Shown piece after piece: positions 54,160-64,000 of a stretch of DNA of 64,000 bases (positions within the stretch are counted from its first letter, which is position 1; every line of letters begins with the position of its first letter). Under the pieces are notes generated by a model. It worked only from the letters and a program-made list of their open reading frames with translations, made no database searches and was not told where the DNA came from. Origin of the DNA: Yersinia proxima (GTDB lineage: Bacteria; Pseudomonadota; Gammaproteobacteria; Enterobacterales; Enterobacteriaceae); assembly GCF_902170785.1 (NCBI RefSeq), contig NZ_CABHYG010000004.1, positions 558,001 through 622,000 on the forward strand. Direction: 5' to 3'. A program made the translations under genes and the position numbers.

Positions 54160-56142
54160 ATGCCTAATCTCAATCAAAGTAAGATTTTGCTTCAGCTCGA
54201 TAATGTCAGCCGCTGGTTTATTAGCGGTGAAGAACGTGTTCAGGTGCTGAAAAATATTAATCTCACTATTCACCGCGGCGAAATGGTAGCGATTGTCGGT
54301 GCGTCAGGTTCCGGTAAATCAACACTGATGAATATTCTCGGCTGTCTGGATAAACCCAGTTCGGGTGAGTATCTGGTGGCTGGTCGCATCCCCCAGCATT
54401 TGGATAGCAATGAATTAGCAGAACTACGCCGCGAGCATTTTGGTTTTATTTTTCAGCGCTACCATTTACTGAATGACTTAAGCGCTCGAGAAAATGTCGA
54501 GATTCCAGCTATTTATGCTGGAGTTAATCGTGAAGAGCGTCGCCAGCGGGCTGCCAGTCTGCTCTCGCGCCTGGGATTAGTTGACCGATTGGATTATCGC
54601 CCAAGCCAACTTTCCGGCGGGCAACAACAACGCGTCAGCATTGCCAGGGCACTGATGAATGGCGGAGAAGTCATTCTGGCCGATGAACCCACTGGTGCGC
54701 TGGATACCCACAGCGGCACAGAGGTGTTGAATATCCTGAAAGGCTTGCATCAGCAAGGTCATACCGTGGTGATTGTCACCCATGATATGTCGATTGCGGA
54801 ACATGCTCAGCGGATTATCGAACTCAGGGACGGTGAGGTGATTGCAGACAGACAAATGCCGCAACCGGAGTTACCCGCTAAAGTAAGCGCGATAGAAACG
54901 CCCGACATTGCCCATAAGCCACCGCTAACCTCATGGAAAGCGCAACGTGACCGTTTACAAGAGGCGTTCAAAATGGCCCTGCTGGCAATGTCAGCACAGC
55001 GTTTACGCACCTTATTGACCATGCTGGGGATTATTATCGGTATTGCTTCAGTGGTCTCGGTGGTGGCATTGGGTAAAGGGTCACAACAGCAGGTTCTGGC
55101 CAATATCAATTCGATGGGCACCAGTACGTTAGAGATCTTCCCCGGTAAAGATTTCGGTGACATGCGCTCGGCGGCGATCCACACACTGCGAGCCACTGAC
55201 GCTGATGCTTTAGCACAACAAAGTTATATTCACAGCGTGACACCAACCGTGTCTACCAGCACTACCCTGCGCTATGGCAATAAATCCGTCAGTGGCACGG
55301 TAAATGGGGTCGGCGAGCAATATTTTTTAGTGCGCGGTTATACCCTTGCTCAGGGAATGGCATTTAATCGAACCAGCGTAGATAACTTGATGCAAGAAGC
55401 GGTTATTGATGAAAATACCCGCGATAAGCTGTTTCCAAATGGGGAAAATCCGTTAGGTAAAGTTATCTTACTCGGCTCCCTGCCCTGCCGAGTCATCGGT
55501 GTTGCGGCTAAGAAGCAGAGCGGCTTCGGCAGTGACGAAAATCTCAACGTATGGATCCCCTATACCACTGCGATGAAACGTATGTTGGGGCAATCCTATC
55601 TGAAAAGCATCACGGTGCGGGTGAATGATGATATTGATCTGGCGAACGCCGAACAGGGAGTCACCAAACTACTGACACAACGTCATGGAACGCAGGATTT
55701 TTTCGTTATGAACACCGACAGCATCCGCCAGACCATTGAGAAAACCACCTCAACCATGACATTACTGGTCTCGATGATAGCGGTTATTTCATTAGTTGTC
55801 GGTGGGATTGGAGTGATGAATATCATGTTAGTCTCAGTCACCGAACGCACCAAAGAGATTGGGGTGAGAATGGCGGTTGGCGCACGAGCCAGCGATATTA
55901 TGCAGCAATTTTTGATTGAAGCGGTGCTGGTATGCTTACTGGGGGGCTGCCTCGGCGTGGTGTTATCACTGGCTATCGGCCTGTTGTTCAGCCAATTTAG
56001 CAGCAGTTTTTCGATGGTTTACTCCGCGACATCAATTATCGCCGCGTTTATCTGCTCCAGTTTAATTGGCGTGGTTTTTGGTTTCTTCCCCGCCAAAAGA
56101 GCGGCGCAGATGGACCCTATCAGAGCATTGGAGCGAGAGTAG
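54160..56142 (+). CDS. macB: MacB-type ABC transporter (fused ATPase and FtsX-like permease)
   Basis: 660 residues (E. coli 648). Walker [10 protein letters not shown] near residue 48, signature LSGGQQQR, Walker [13 protein letters not shown], and switch IVTHD. The membrane half has a first helix near 285-310, a long periplasmic domain ([22 protein letters not shown]), and three C-terminal helices with [23 protein letters not shown] mechanotransmission pump for macrolides, toxins or heme-type compounds in characterised members. Substrate here unknown. Confidence 0.9.
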   Translation: MPNLNQSKILLQLDNVSRWFISGEERVQVLKNINLTIHRGEMVAIVGASGSGKSTLMNILGCLDKPSSGEYLVAGRIPQHLDSNELAELRREHFGFIFQRYHLLNDLSARENVEIPAIYAGVNREERRQRAASLLSRLGLVDRLDYRPSQLSGGQQQRVSIARALMNGGEVILADEPTGALDTHSGTEVLNILKGLHQQGHTVVIVTHDMSIAEHAQRIIELRDGEVIADRQMPQPELPAKVSAIETPDIAHKPPLTSWKAQRDRLQEAFKMALLAMSAQRLRTLLTMLGIIIGIASVVSVVALGKGSQQQVLANINSMGTSTLEIFPGKDFGDMRSAAIHTLRATDADALAQQSYIHSVTPTVSTSTTLRYGNKSVSGTVNGVGEQYFLVRGYTLAQGMAFNRTSVDNLMQEAVIDENTRDKLFPNGENPLGKVILLGSLPCRVIGVAAKKQSGFGSDENLNVWIPYTTAMKRMLGQSYLKSITVRVNDDIDLANAEQGVTKLLTQRHGTQDFFVMNTDSIRQTIEKTTSTMTLLVSMIAVISLVVGGIGVMNIMLVSVTERTKEIGVRMAVGARASDIMQQFLIEAVLVCLLGGCLGVVLSLAIGLLFSQFSSSFSMVYSATSIIAAFICSSLIGVVFGFFPAKRAAQMDPIRALERE

Positions 56143-56184
56143 GGTTTATATAACAAGTGTCGGGTTATATTTTATACCACCAGC

Positions 56185-56210
56185 AAAGGGTGTGTTGGTG
56201 CACACCCTTT
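56185..56210. terminator. Hairpin between macB and cysM
   Basis: AAAGGGTGTG / 6-nt loop / CACACCCTTT, a perfect 10-bp stem between convergent genes. It lacks a clear T run on either strand. Confidence 0.6.
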
Positions 56211-57090
56211 ACTCAAAAACGCCGGTTGATAAATAGCGATCGCCGCGATCGCAAATAATCGCCACAATCACCGCGCCCGGGTTTTCGGCTGCCACTCTTA
56301 ATGCTCCAGCTACCGCACCACCTGAGCTAACACCACAGAAAATCCCCTCTTCTGTTGCCAAGCGGCGCATGGTCTGTTCGGCTGAAATTTGTGTGATATC
56401 CAACACCTGATCCACCAGTTCGGGGCGGAAAATTCCTGGCATATAGGCCGCAGGCCAGCGGCGGATCCCCGGAATACTACTGCCCTCGGCGGGTTGCAGA
56501 CCAATAATCGTAACATCCGGATTTTGGCTTTTCAGATACTCGCTAACACCGGTAATGGTGCCAGTAGTGCCCATGCTGGAGACAAAATGGCTCACTTTAC
56601 CCGCAGTTTGCTGCCAGATTTCCGGCCCGGTACCGGTAAAATGGGCATACGGATTATCAGTATTATTAAACTGATCCAGCACTTTACCCTGCCCTGCAGC
56701 TTGCATTGCCAGAGCTGTATCCCGCGCCCCTTCCATGCCCTGCTCACGGCTGACCAAAATCAACTCGGCTCCATAGGCGCGCATAGCGGCCTGACGTTCC
56801 TGGCTCATGTTTTCCGGCATCAGTAATTTCAGCTGATACCCCTTCATGGCGGCAATCATCGCCAGCGCAATGCCAGTATTACCGCTGGTTGCCTCGATAA
56901 GCACATCACCTGGAGAAATCTCCCCACGCAACTCTGCCCGTTGGATCATCGCCAGTGCGGCACGGTCTTTCACCGAACCGGCTGGGTTATTGCCTTCCAA
57001 TTTGACCCAAATCTCAGCATTCAGCCCTTGGCTCATGCGTTGCAGTTTTACCAGCGGGGTGTTGCCGATGCAGTGTTCGAGGGTTGTCAC
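56209..57090 (-). CDS. cysM: Cysteine synthase B
   Basis: 293 residues from a GTG start with AAAGG eight bases upstream. PLP lysine in NNPAGSVKDRAALAM, substrate loop [13 protein letters not shown], and SSMGTTGTITGVSEY. CysM-type enzymes can use thiosulfate as well as sulfide, consistent with the cysPTWA thiosulfate importer upstream. A terminator-like hairpin lies only 27 bases ahead of the start, so expression is probably separate from, or attenuated relative to, cysPTWA. Confidence 0.95.
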   Translation of the reverse strand: MTTLEHCIGNTPLVKLQRMSQGLNAEIWVKLEGNNPAGSVKDRAALAMIQRAELRGEISPGDVLIEATSGNTGIALAMIAAMKGYQLKLLMPENMSQERQAAMRAYGAELILVSREQGMEGARDTALAMQAAGQGKVLDQFNNTDNPYAHFTGTGPEIWQQTAGKVSHFVSSMGTTGTITGVSEYLKSQNPDVTIIGLQPAEGSSIPGIRRWPAAYMPGIFRPELVDQVLDITQISAEQTMRRLATEEGIFCGVSSGGAVAGALRVAAENPGAVIVAIICDRGDRYLSTGVFE

Positions 57091-57116
57091 TGTAAATACC
57101 TTTATTTACTAATAAG

Positions 57117-57142
57117 AAAAAGGTGGCTACCAGGCCACCTTT
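57117..57142 (-). terminator. Terminator-like hairpin in front of cysM
   Basis: AAAGGTGGC / 6-nt loop / GCCACCTTT followed on the minus strand by further T residues. It lies 27 bases before the cysM start codon. Confidence 0.72.
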
Positions 57143-57154
57143 CAGACTGCTGAA

Positions 57155-57269
57155 AGAGTCAAATGAAGGGGAATCGTGCCGTTGGGGTCGTAACGGCGTG
57201 AGCCGTCGGAGTGCCCCTAGGCGCGGTAAACCCTTCACTCACTGTGTTATCAGCAGCTTTGTCATTAAT
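57155..57269. repeat. Interspersed repeat, copy 2
   Basis: Nearly identical to 30231-30356, from GAGTCAAATGAAGGGG to AGCTTTGTCATTAA. It lies between the cysA stop and the cysM leader hairpin. Confidence 0.8.
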
Positions 57270-57295
57270 CAAAGGTGGTTATTGCGTCACCTTTG
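57270..57295 (-). terminator. Hairpin after cysA
   Basis: CAAAGGTG / 10-nt loop / CACCTTTG, an 8-bp stem starting 24 bases after the cysA stop. There is little T tail, so it may protect or partly terminate the transcript. Confidence 0.5.
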
Positions 57296-57318
57296 TTCGC
57301 CATATACAGAAAAACTTA

Positions 57319-58410
57319 TCAGGCGCTTTGGGCTAAAGCAATGGGTTGCAGTAATTGATCGCCAGAATATAAGCGAGCATTTAATCCACCAACATAATAA
57401 CGAGTACCGCGTACCGGAGTGTCAATGTTACCTTCCGGCAAGACCACACTAATAGGATCCTGATGCCAACCAATAGGTTGCACCGTCAATTGCCAGAAAT
57501 GACCGCGAGGACTGACTTCAAGCACCTGAACCGGCAGCGGGCAGCGCGAGCTTGATTGAGTGCTGACTTCCATCTCCCAGGGGCGCAGGAAGAGATCCAC
57601 ACTGCCTTGGTGCATCGGCGCTAAATCCAGCGGCCAATGATGGGCACCGATAAACAACTGTGACCCACGAATTTCACCACTTAAGCGGTTAACTTCACCG
57701 AGGAACTCCAATACAAAACGGGTTGCCGGGTCACGCCACACTTCATCCGGTGTCCCGACCTGCTCAATATTCCCCTGACTCATCACCACCACGCGATCAG
57801 CCACTTCCATGGCTTCTTCCTGATCGTGCGTCACAAAAACGCTGGTGAATTTCAATTCTTCGTGTAACTGACGTAACCAACGGCGCAGCTCTTTACGCAC
57901 TTGCGCGTCCAGTGCACCAAACGGCTCATCCAATAATAGAATTTGCGGCTCTACCGCCAGTGCACGCGCCAAAGCAACACGTTGCTTCTGCCCGCCAGAA
58001 AGCTGTGATGGATAGCGGTTAGCCAGATGACCTAATTGCACCATTTCCAGCAACTGCGCAACTTTCTGCTTGATAGCCGCCGCATTTGGCCGCTCACGGC
58101 GCGGCAATACCGTTAAACCGAAAGCGATGTTATCGAATACCGTCATATGGCGGAACAGCGCGTAATGCTGGAACACAAACCCAACACGCCGGTCACGGGC
58201 ATGTAAGCAGCTAACATCGGTGCCGTGGAAACTTAAACGCCCGGCGTTTTGGTTCTCCAACCCGGCAATAATACGCAGTAAGGTGGTTTTTCCCGAACCA
58301 GAAGGGCCAAGCAAAGCCACCATTTGGCCTGAAGGAATATCAAGTGTGATGTCATTCAGTACCTTGGTACGACCAAAATACTTGCTGATATTATCAATCT
58401 CAATGCTCAT
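57319..58410 (-). CDS. cysA: Sulfate/thiosulfate ABC transporter ATPase
   Basis: 363 residues from [16 protein letters not shown] (58410), the family start; an upstream Met exists at 58437. Walker [10 protein letters not shown], signature LSGGQKQR, Walker [13 protein letters not shown], switch [11 protein letters not shown], then a C-terminal regulatory domain ending ALAQSA as in E. coli. Overlaps the end of cysW by 11 bases. Energises sulfate and thiosulfate uptake through CysTW. Confidence 0.97.
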   Translation of the reverse strand: MSIEIDNISKYFGRTKVLNDITLDIPSGQMVALLGPSGSGKTTLLRIIAGLENQNAGRLSFHGTDVSCLHARDRRVGFVFQHYALFRHMTVFDNIAFGLTVLPRRERPNAAAIKQKVAQLLEMVQLGHLANRYPSQLSGGQKQRVALARALAVEPQILLLDEPFGALDAQVRKELRRWLRQLHEELKFTSVFVTHDQEEAMEVADRVVVMSQGNIEQVGTPDEVWRDPATRFVLEFLGEVNRLSGEIRGSQLFIGAHHWPLDLAPMHQGSVDLFLRPWEMEVSTQSSSRCPLPVQVLEVSPRGHFWQLTVQPIGWHQDPISVVLPEGNIDTPVRGTRYYVGGLNARLYSGDQLLQPIALAQSA

Positions 58411-59275
58411 GCTTTTGCTCCTGTTCGAGACGAACAACCTGACGCGCTAAGCGCCATTGCAGGCCGCTTTTCAGAAAAAGGGTCACTATTGCCATCAGGG
58501 TCAGCAGCGCGGCGGCGGTAAATGCCCCGGCGGTGTTGTAATCCTGATGCAACAACTCAACTTGCAGCGGCAAGGTGTAGGTCTCGCCACGAATAGAACC
58601 GGATACCACTGAAACCGCACCGAACTCGCCAATGGCGCGGGCGTTGGTCAACACTACGCCATACAGCAATGCCCAGCGGATATTGGGAAGTGTCACGCGG
58701 CGAAACATCTGCCAGCCTGAGGCGCCTAACAGCACCGCAGCCTCATCTTCCTGACTGCCCTGACTCATCATCACCGGCACCAACTCACGTACCACAAATG
58801 GGCAGGTGACAAAGATGGTTACCAGCACCATGCCAGGCCAGGAGAACATCAATTGGATATCGTGAGAATCCAGCCAACCGCCCACCACACCGTTTGAGCC
58901 GTAAAACAGCAGATACATCAGGCCGGCAACCACCGGTGAAACGGCAAACGGAATATCAATTAACGTCATCAATAGCTGCCGCCCAGGAAAAACAAACCGC
59001 GTCACCAGCCAGGCTAATACCACACCAAAGACCAAATTGACTGGCACGGTAATCAGCGCCACCAACACGGTGAGCCAAATCGCGTGCAGCATATCCGGGT
59101 CGAGTAAGTTCTGCCCTACCACCTCAATCCCTTTCGAGAATGCCGTGATAAAGATCCACACCATCGGGATCACTAGCAGTAAAAATGAGAACAGTGCGCC
59201 GATGGCGATCAGTGTCCATTTTCCCCAATTGATCGGCGGGCGGGCCACACCATTAAACTCTGAAATATCAGCCAT
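58400..59275 (-). CDS. cysW: Sulfate/thiosulfate permease CysW
   Basis: 291 residues, the E. coli length. Six helices with the EAA loop [22 protein letters not shown] contacting Cys[23 protein letters not shown] is a family marker. Pairs with CysT to form the channel. Start and stop overlap the neighbours (TGATG with cysT), so the operon is tightly coupled. Confidence 0.96.
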   Translation of the reverse strand: MADISEFNGVARPPINWGKWTLIAIGALFSFLLLVIPMVWIFITAFSKGIEVVGQNLLDPDMLHAIWLTVLVALITVPVNLVFGVVLAWLVTRFVFPGRQLLMTLIDIPFAVSPVVAGLMYLLFYGSNGVVGGWLDSHDIQLMFSWPGMVLVTIFVTCPFVVRELVPVMMSQGSQEDEAAVLLGASGWQMFRRVTLPNIRWALLYGVVLTNARAIGEFGAVSVVSGSIRGETYTLPLQVELLHQDYNTAGAFTAAALLTLMAIVTLFLKSGLQWRLARQVVRLEQEQKHEH

Positions 59276-60111
59276 CAGTGCCCACCTATCCGCCGACCAA
59301 AGCGACTTTGTAACGTGTTAATACCGAACAACAACACCAATGAAACCGCCAAAATAACGGAGGCAATGGCGCTGGCCGCCGGGTAATCAAATTCTTGCAA
59401 GCGGATGAAAATCATCAGCGAAGTGACTTCAGTCTTCCAGGCAATATTGCCAGCGATAAAGATAACCGCACCGAATTCGCCCAAACTGCGAGTAAAGGAT
59501 AATGCTGTCCCTGCCAACAATGCCGGTGCCAGTTCTGGCATCACTACCAGACGGAAACTCTGCCAACGGCTGGCACCCAAGGTCTCCGCCGCTTCTTCAT
59601 ATTCCGGCCCTAACTCTTCCAATACTGGCTGTACGGTGCGTACCACAAACGGCAAGCTGGTAAAGGCCATAGCGACTGCGATCCCTAACCAGGTAAAGGA
59701 GACTTTGATACCGAACACATCATTTAACCAGGCTCCGTACCAACCGGTGGTGGAGAACAAGGTTGCCAGTGTCAACCCCGCCACCGCAGTGGGTAAGGCG
59801 AAGGGTAAATCCATCAAACCATCCAGCAAACTACGGCCGGGGAATTGATAGCGCGTCAGAATCCAGGCCATCAACATGCCAAATACCGCATTGAATACAC
59901 TGGCAACACCCGCGGCCAGTAAAGTGACTTTATAAGCGGCAACCACCTGAGGGTTAGTTATCACCTCCCAGTACTGTGCCCAACTCATCTGGGCGACTTG
60001 CATCACTAACGCACTGAGCGGCAATAACAAGATCAGACAGGTGTAAAGCAGGCTGCTCCCAAGACTGAGGGTGAATCCGGGCAGAACCCGTTTACTGGAT
60101 GCCGACAACAT
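59275..60111 (-). CDS. cysT: Sulfate/thiosulfate permease CysT (CysU)
   Basis: 278 residues (E. coli 277). Six helices; EAA loop EEAAETLGASRWQSFRLVVMP; FTRSLGEFGAVIFIAGN near the end. Forms the heterodimeric channel with CysW. One-base overlaps with cysP and cysW (TAATG, TGATG). Confidence 0.96.
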   Translation of the reverse strand: MLSASSKRVLPGFTLSLGSSLLYTCLILLLPLSALVMQVAQMSWAQYWEVITNPQVVAAYKVTLLAAGVASVFNAVFGMLMAWILTRYQFPGRSLLDGLMDLPFALPTAVAGLTLATLFSTTGWYGAWLNDVFGIKVSFTWLGIAVAMAFTSLPFVVRTVQPVLEELGPEYEEAAETLGASRWQSFRLVVMPELAPALLAGTALSFTRSLGEFGAVIFIAGNIAWKTEVTSLMIFIRLQEFDYPAASAIASVILAVSLVLLFGINTLQSRFGRRIGGH

Positions 60112-61139
60112 TACTGATGACCTTCTGCTAACAATTTATCCAGCACACCGCCAGTGGCGAAGTGGATGCTCATAACTTGTGGCCAGCTACCAAATTGCTC
60201 TTCAACCCGGAATAATTTGGTGTCAGGGAATTGGGATTTAGCCGCTTCCATTGCCGCTTTATCATAAACACGGTAGTTAAAGCTGGTGATCACCTGCTGT
60301 GCCGGTGGGCTGTAGAGGTAATTGAGATAAGCCTTGGCGGCTTTTTCAGTACCATTTTTCTCAACATTTTTATCTACCCAGGCCACGGGGAATTCCGCCA
60401 GAATATCGACCGGTGGGACAATCACTTCATATTTGTCGCTGCCATACTCTTTGCGGATATTGTTGACTTCAGATTCGAAACTGATCAGCACATCACCCAA
60501 GCCACGCTCAACAAAAGTGGTGGTGGCACCACGTCCGCCGGTGTCAAAAACCACCACGTTTTTCAGGAAGCGCTTCATCCAATCACGGGTTTTGGCCTCA
60601 TCTTTGCCATTAGCTTGCTCGGTGGCTCCCCAAGCGGCCAGATAGGTATAACGGCCATTACCAGAGGTTTTTGGATTCGGGAATACCAGTTTGACGTCTT
60701 CACGCACCAAATCATCCCAGCTATGGATATTCTTTGGATTATCCTTCCGCACCAGGAAAGCCATGGTGGAGTAGAACGGCGAGCTGTTGTTGGGTAATCG
60801 CGCTTGCCAATCAGCCGGAATAAGATTGCCGCGGTCATGCAAGATTTGCACATCGGTGACTTGGTTATAGGTCACTACATCCGCTTTCAGCCCTTGCAAG
60901 ATAGCCAAGGCCTGTTTAGAAGAACCGGCATGAGATTGTTTGATGGTGAGCTTGTCACCGGGATTTTGCTGTTCCCACTGTTTCTCAAAGCCCGGATTTA
61001 ATGCGGTGAATAACTCGCGGGAGACATCATAAGAGCTATTGAGCAACTCAGTCGCAGAGGCCGTTGCACTGCCGAAGATTAACGCGCTAAATAAGGCAAC
61101 ACGGGTCCATCCATTTTTCTTTATTGAAATCTGTTTCAT
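60111..61139 (-). CDS. cysP: Thiosulfate-binding protein CysP
   Basis: 342 residues. Signal peptide with cut near ASATEL. Sulfate/thiosulfate-binding fold: [56 protein letters not shown] and [16 protein letters not shown]. Leading gene of cysPTWA. CysP rather than Sbp is supported by its operon place. A tandem repeat lies in its upstream region. Confidence 0.95.
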   Translation of the reverse strand: MKQISIKKNGWTRVALFSALIFGSATASATELLNSSYDVSRELFTALNPGFEKQWEQQNPGDKLTIKQSHAGSSKQALAILQGLKADVVTYNQVTDVQILHDRGNLIPADWQARLPNNSSPFYSTMAFLVRKDNPKNIHSWDDLVREDVKLVFPNPKTSGNGRYTYLAAWGATEQANGKDEAKTRDWMKRFLKNVVVFDTGGRGATTTFVERGLGDVLISFESEVNNIRKEYGSDKYEVIVPPVDILAEFPVAWVDKNVEKNGTEKAAKAYLNYLYSPPAQQVITSFNYRVYDKAAMEAAKSQFPDTKLFRVEEQFGSWPQVMSIHFATGGVLDKLLAEGHQ

Positions 61140-61172
61140 TTTGCACCTTATTCACTGGGTTCATTCGGCAAC

Positions 61173-61200
61173 AAACCTATTCATAAAACCTATTCATAAA
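61173..61200. promoter_or_regulatory. Direct repeat upstream of cysP
   Basis: AACCTATTCATAAA occurs twice in tandem with a 14-bp period, 34-61 bp upstream of the cysP start. It lies where the CysB-activated leader would be, but CysB sites are too degenerate to call by eye. Confidence 0.45.
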
Positions 61201-61410
61201 GAATGTTGCGCCGCTAAATTATGTTCAGTGTATTTATAACTAGGTGCATACCTATAACGCTTTTATATACCGTTTAGTGATGTGCAAGTATCAAATGCTC
61301 TAAGCCAGTCACCGCGCAGGTCGCCAGCCGCCTATTTCACTTATATCTGGTCAATAAAAAGCCCGGCTAAACTACACCGGGCGATAAAAAGGCGTTCTTA
61401 GGTAGAAATA

Positions 61411-63003
<1,593 letters not shown>

Positions 63004-63041
63004 TTAGCATCACTTAATCTGTCACTACCAGACGGTTTTCG

Positions 63042-63061
63042 CCACATTTATATTTATGTGG
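63042..63061. promoter_or_regulatory. Inverted repeat upstream of nanT
   Basis: CCACATTTATATTTATGTGG, 6-bp arms with an AT-only 8-base centre that could overlap a -10 element. Candidate operator. Confidence 0.4.
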
Positions 63062-63087
63062 TTTAACTCCAAATAAAATCAACAGAA

Positions 63088-63100
63088 GGAGTAAAACTCC
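63088..63100. promoter_or_regulatory. Short palindrome upstream of nanT
   Basis: GGAGTAAAACTCC (5-bp arms), with another ACTCC at 63066-63070. Candidate operator for the adjacent RpiR-family regulator. Confidence 0.4.
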
Positions 63101-63273
63101 ATTTGAGTGTATAAGATCAGCCCGCTATTTCAATCACAATGTGTCTAAAACGTGACAAAGATGGCGAAATGCTGAGGTGAGAGAGATAAGCAACAGGATG
63201 CGGGGTATTTACCACCGCTGACGGAAGATCCCCGCAGCAGTGGTTAACTGTGGTAGCAGAAATGGATTACCGG

Positions 63274-64000
63274 TCATCCATTTTGGCTGACGGCTTGGGT
63301 TGTTTTACGTTTAATGCTTTCTGCCTGAGCCGGATCAGCTTTGACCAGCAAGGCATAAATCAGATCCAGCACGAATAATTGCGCGATTTTGGTGCCAATG
63401 GAGTCCCCTTGCAACTGCCCCTGGCGGTTACCATTAATCAGCACGTAATCCGCCAGTTCAGTAATGGTGGAGCCCATATTGTGCGTCAGTGCCACCGTGG
63501 TGGCCCCGGCTTGCTTCGCCAGCTTTAATGCATGTACCGTCTCAGCTGAGGTTCCCGAATGGCTGATACCAATTGCTACATCACCGGGGCGCATCAAAGA
63601 AGCCTGCATATACATAAAATGATTATTTGTGGCCGCATCGACCCGTAATCCGATACGCATTAATTTACCTTTGGCATCTTCCGCAGTGATACCGGATGAA
63701 CCGACACCAAAAATGCAGATACGATCAGCCGGGCGCAATAGCTTAACCACCTGCTCGACACTCTCGATAGACAACAGATTCAGGGTTTCAGACAACACAT
63801 TATTAATCGCCGATTGCAATTTATTGCCAATCGCCAACGTGTCATCCCCCTCTTGCACATCCGCATCTAACAGACTGTTTTCATTGTTATGGCGGGTTGC
63901 CACCTCAATGGCCAAATCCATTTTGAAATCCTGAAACCCTTTGTAACCCAGTGTGCGACAAAAACGGATAATCGTGGCTTCACCGGCTTGTGTCAGCGCA
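63274..64000 (-). CDS. RpiR-family regulator with SIS domain (5' truncated by window edge)
   Basis: The frame is open to the window edge; 241 residues are visible. The visible N-terminal end (QAGEATIIRFCRTLGYKGFQDFK) is the recognition part of an RpiR helix-turn-helix. From about mid-protein a sugar-isomerase (SIS) domain follows: ICIFGVGSSGITAEDAKGKLMRIG and AIGISHSGTSAETVHALKLAKQAGA. SIS domains bind phosphosugars, and in Vibrio and Haemophilus RpiR-type proteins control sialic acid genes. Its place next to nanT suggests the same role. Around 40 residues are missing. Confidence 0.88.
   Translation of the reverse strand, partial: ALTQAGEATIIRFCRTLGYKGFQDFKMDLAIEVATRHNNENSLLDADVQEGDDTLAIGNKLQSAINNVLSETLNLLSIESVEQVVKLLRPADRICIFGVGSSGITAEDAKGKLMRIGLRVDAATNNHFMYMQASLMRPGDVAIGISHSGTSAETVHALKLAKQAGATTVALTHNMGSTITELADYVLINGNRQGQLQGDSIGTKIAQLFVLDLIYALLVKADPAQAESIKRKTTQAVSQNG

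Noticed and set aside
60231-60797. 188-residue open frame on the + strand
   Set aside because: Antisense to cysP; no start signals.

Overview
The window reads as a chromosomal segment of an enterobacterium, most likely a Yersinia species. Reasons: an ERIC-type repeat carrying an internal insertion, a yfuABC-type ferric iron transporter, a sulfate/thiosulfate operon next to a sialic acid cluster, and long blocks of gene order shared with Escherichia coli (ypdK-alaC-ypdAB-glk; ypeC-mntH-nupC; tRNA-gltX-tRNA; ligA-zipA-cysZ-cysK-ptsHI-crr; cysM-cysAWTP). Species cannot be fixed by eye. No phage, insertion sequence or CRISPR array is visible; this is mostly core genome with small accessory insertions.

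Layout. 1-12.4 kb: the tail of a putrescine/amino acid permease, an ERIC repeat, mltB, the Fur-boxed yfuABC iron transporter, a LysE-type exporter, a DUF2127 membrane protein, and a bglG-bglF-bglA operon with two RAT/terminator antitermination modules. 12.4-17.8 kb: an FNR-boxed anaerobic operon dmsABC-dmsD plus a small NapF-like ferredoxin. 17.9-20.5 kb: a three-gene outer membrane lipoprotein operon (CsgG-like, DUF4810, DUF799/GNA1162-like), then an orphan HicB-like regulator. 20.8-30.1 kb: ypdK (24 codons), cytochrome b561, alaC, a GNAT acetyltransferase, ybiU, the YpdA/YpdB two-component system and a YhjX-type transporter placed directly after it, with a recognisable YpdB-type direct repeat between them; then glk.

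30.3-38.2 kb: a PACE efflux protein with a divergent LysR regulator and two LysR-type half-site pairs, an indolepyruvate/pyruvate decarboxylase, yghZ, ypeC, mntH with a perfect Fur-type palindrome, and nupC. 38.3-41 kb: a tRNA-like remnant, tRNA-Lys and tRNA-Val on the minus strand, gltX, and three tRNA-Ala genes in an exact 155-bp tandem array. 41-50.7 kb: a nucleotidyltransferase-like protein, an FlxA-like protein, ypeB, ligA, zipA, cysZ, cysK and ptsH-ptsI-crr.

50.7-64 kb: an OmpR-type regulator/kinase pair divergent from a macAB-type efflux pump sits between crr and cysM. The sulfur genes follow: cysM is cut off from cysPTWA by a terminator-like hairpin and by a copy of an interspersed repeat also seen near 30.3 kb. 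The window ends with nanT and a partial RpiR-family regulator, which look like the edge of a sialic acid utilisation locus.

No clearly new multi-gene system was found. The best leads are the YpdAB-YhjX linkage with its operator, the terminator hairpin ahead of cysM, the two-copy repeat, the lipoprotein trio, the LysR/PACE pair and the serine-rich insertion in the MacA-like protein.
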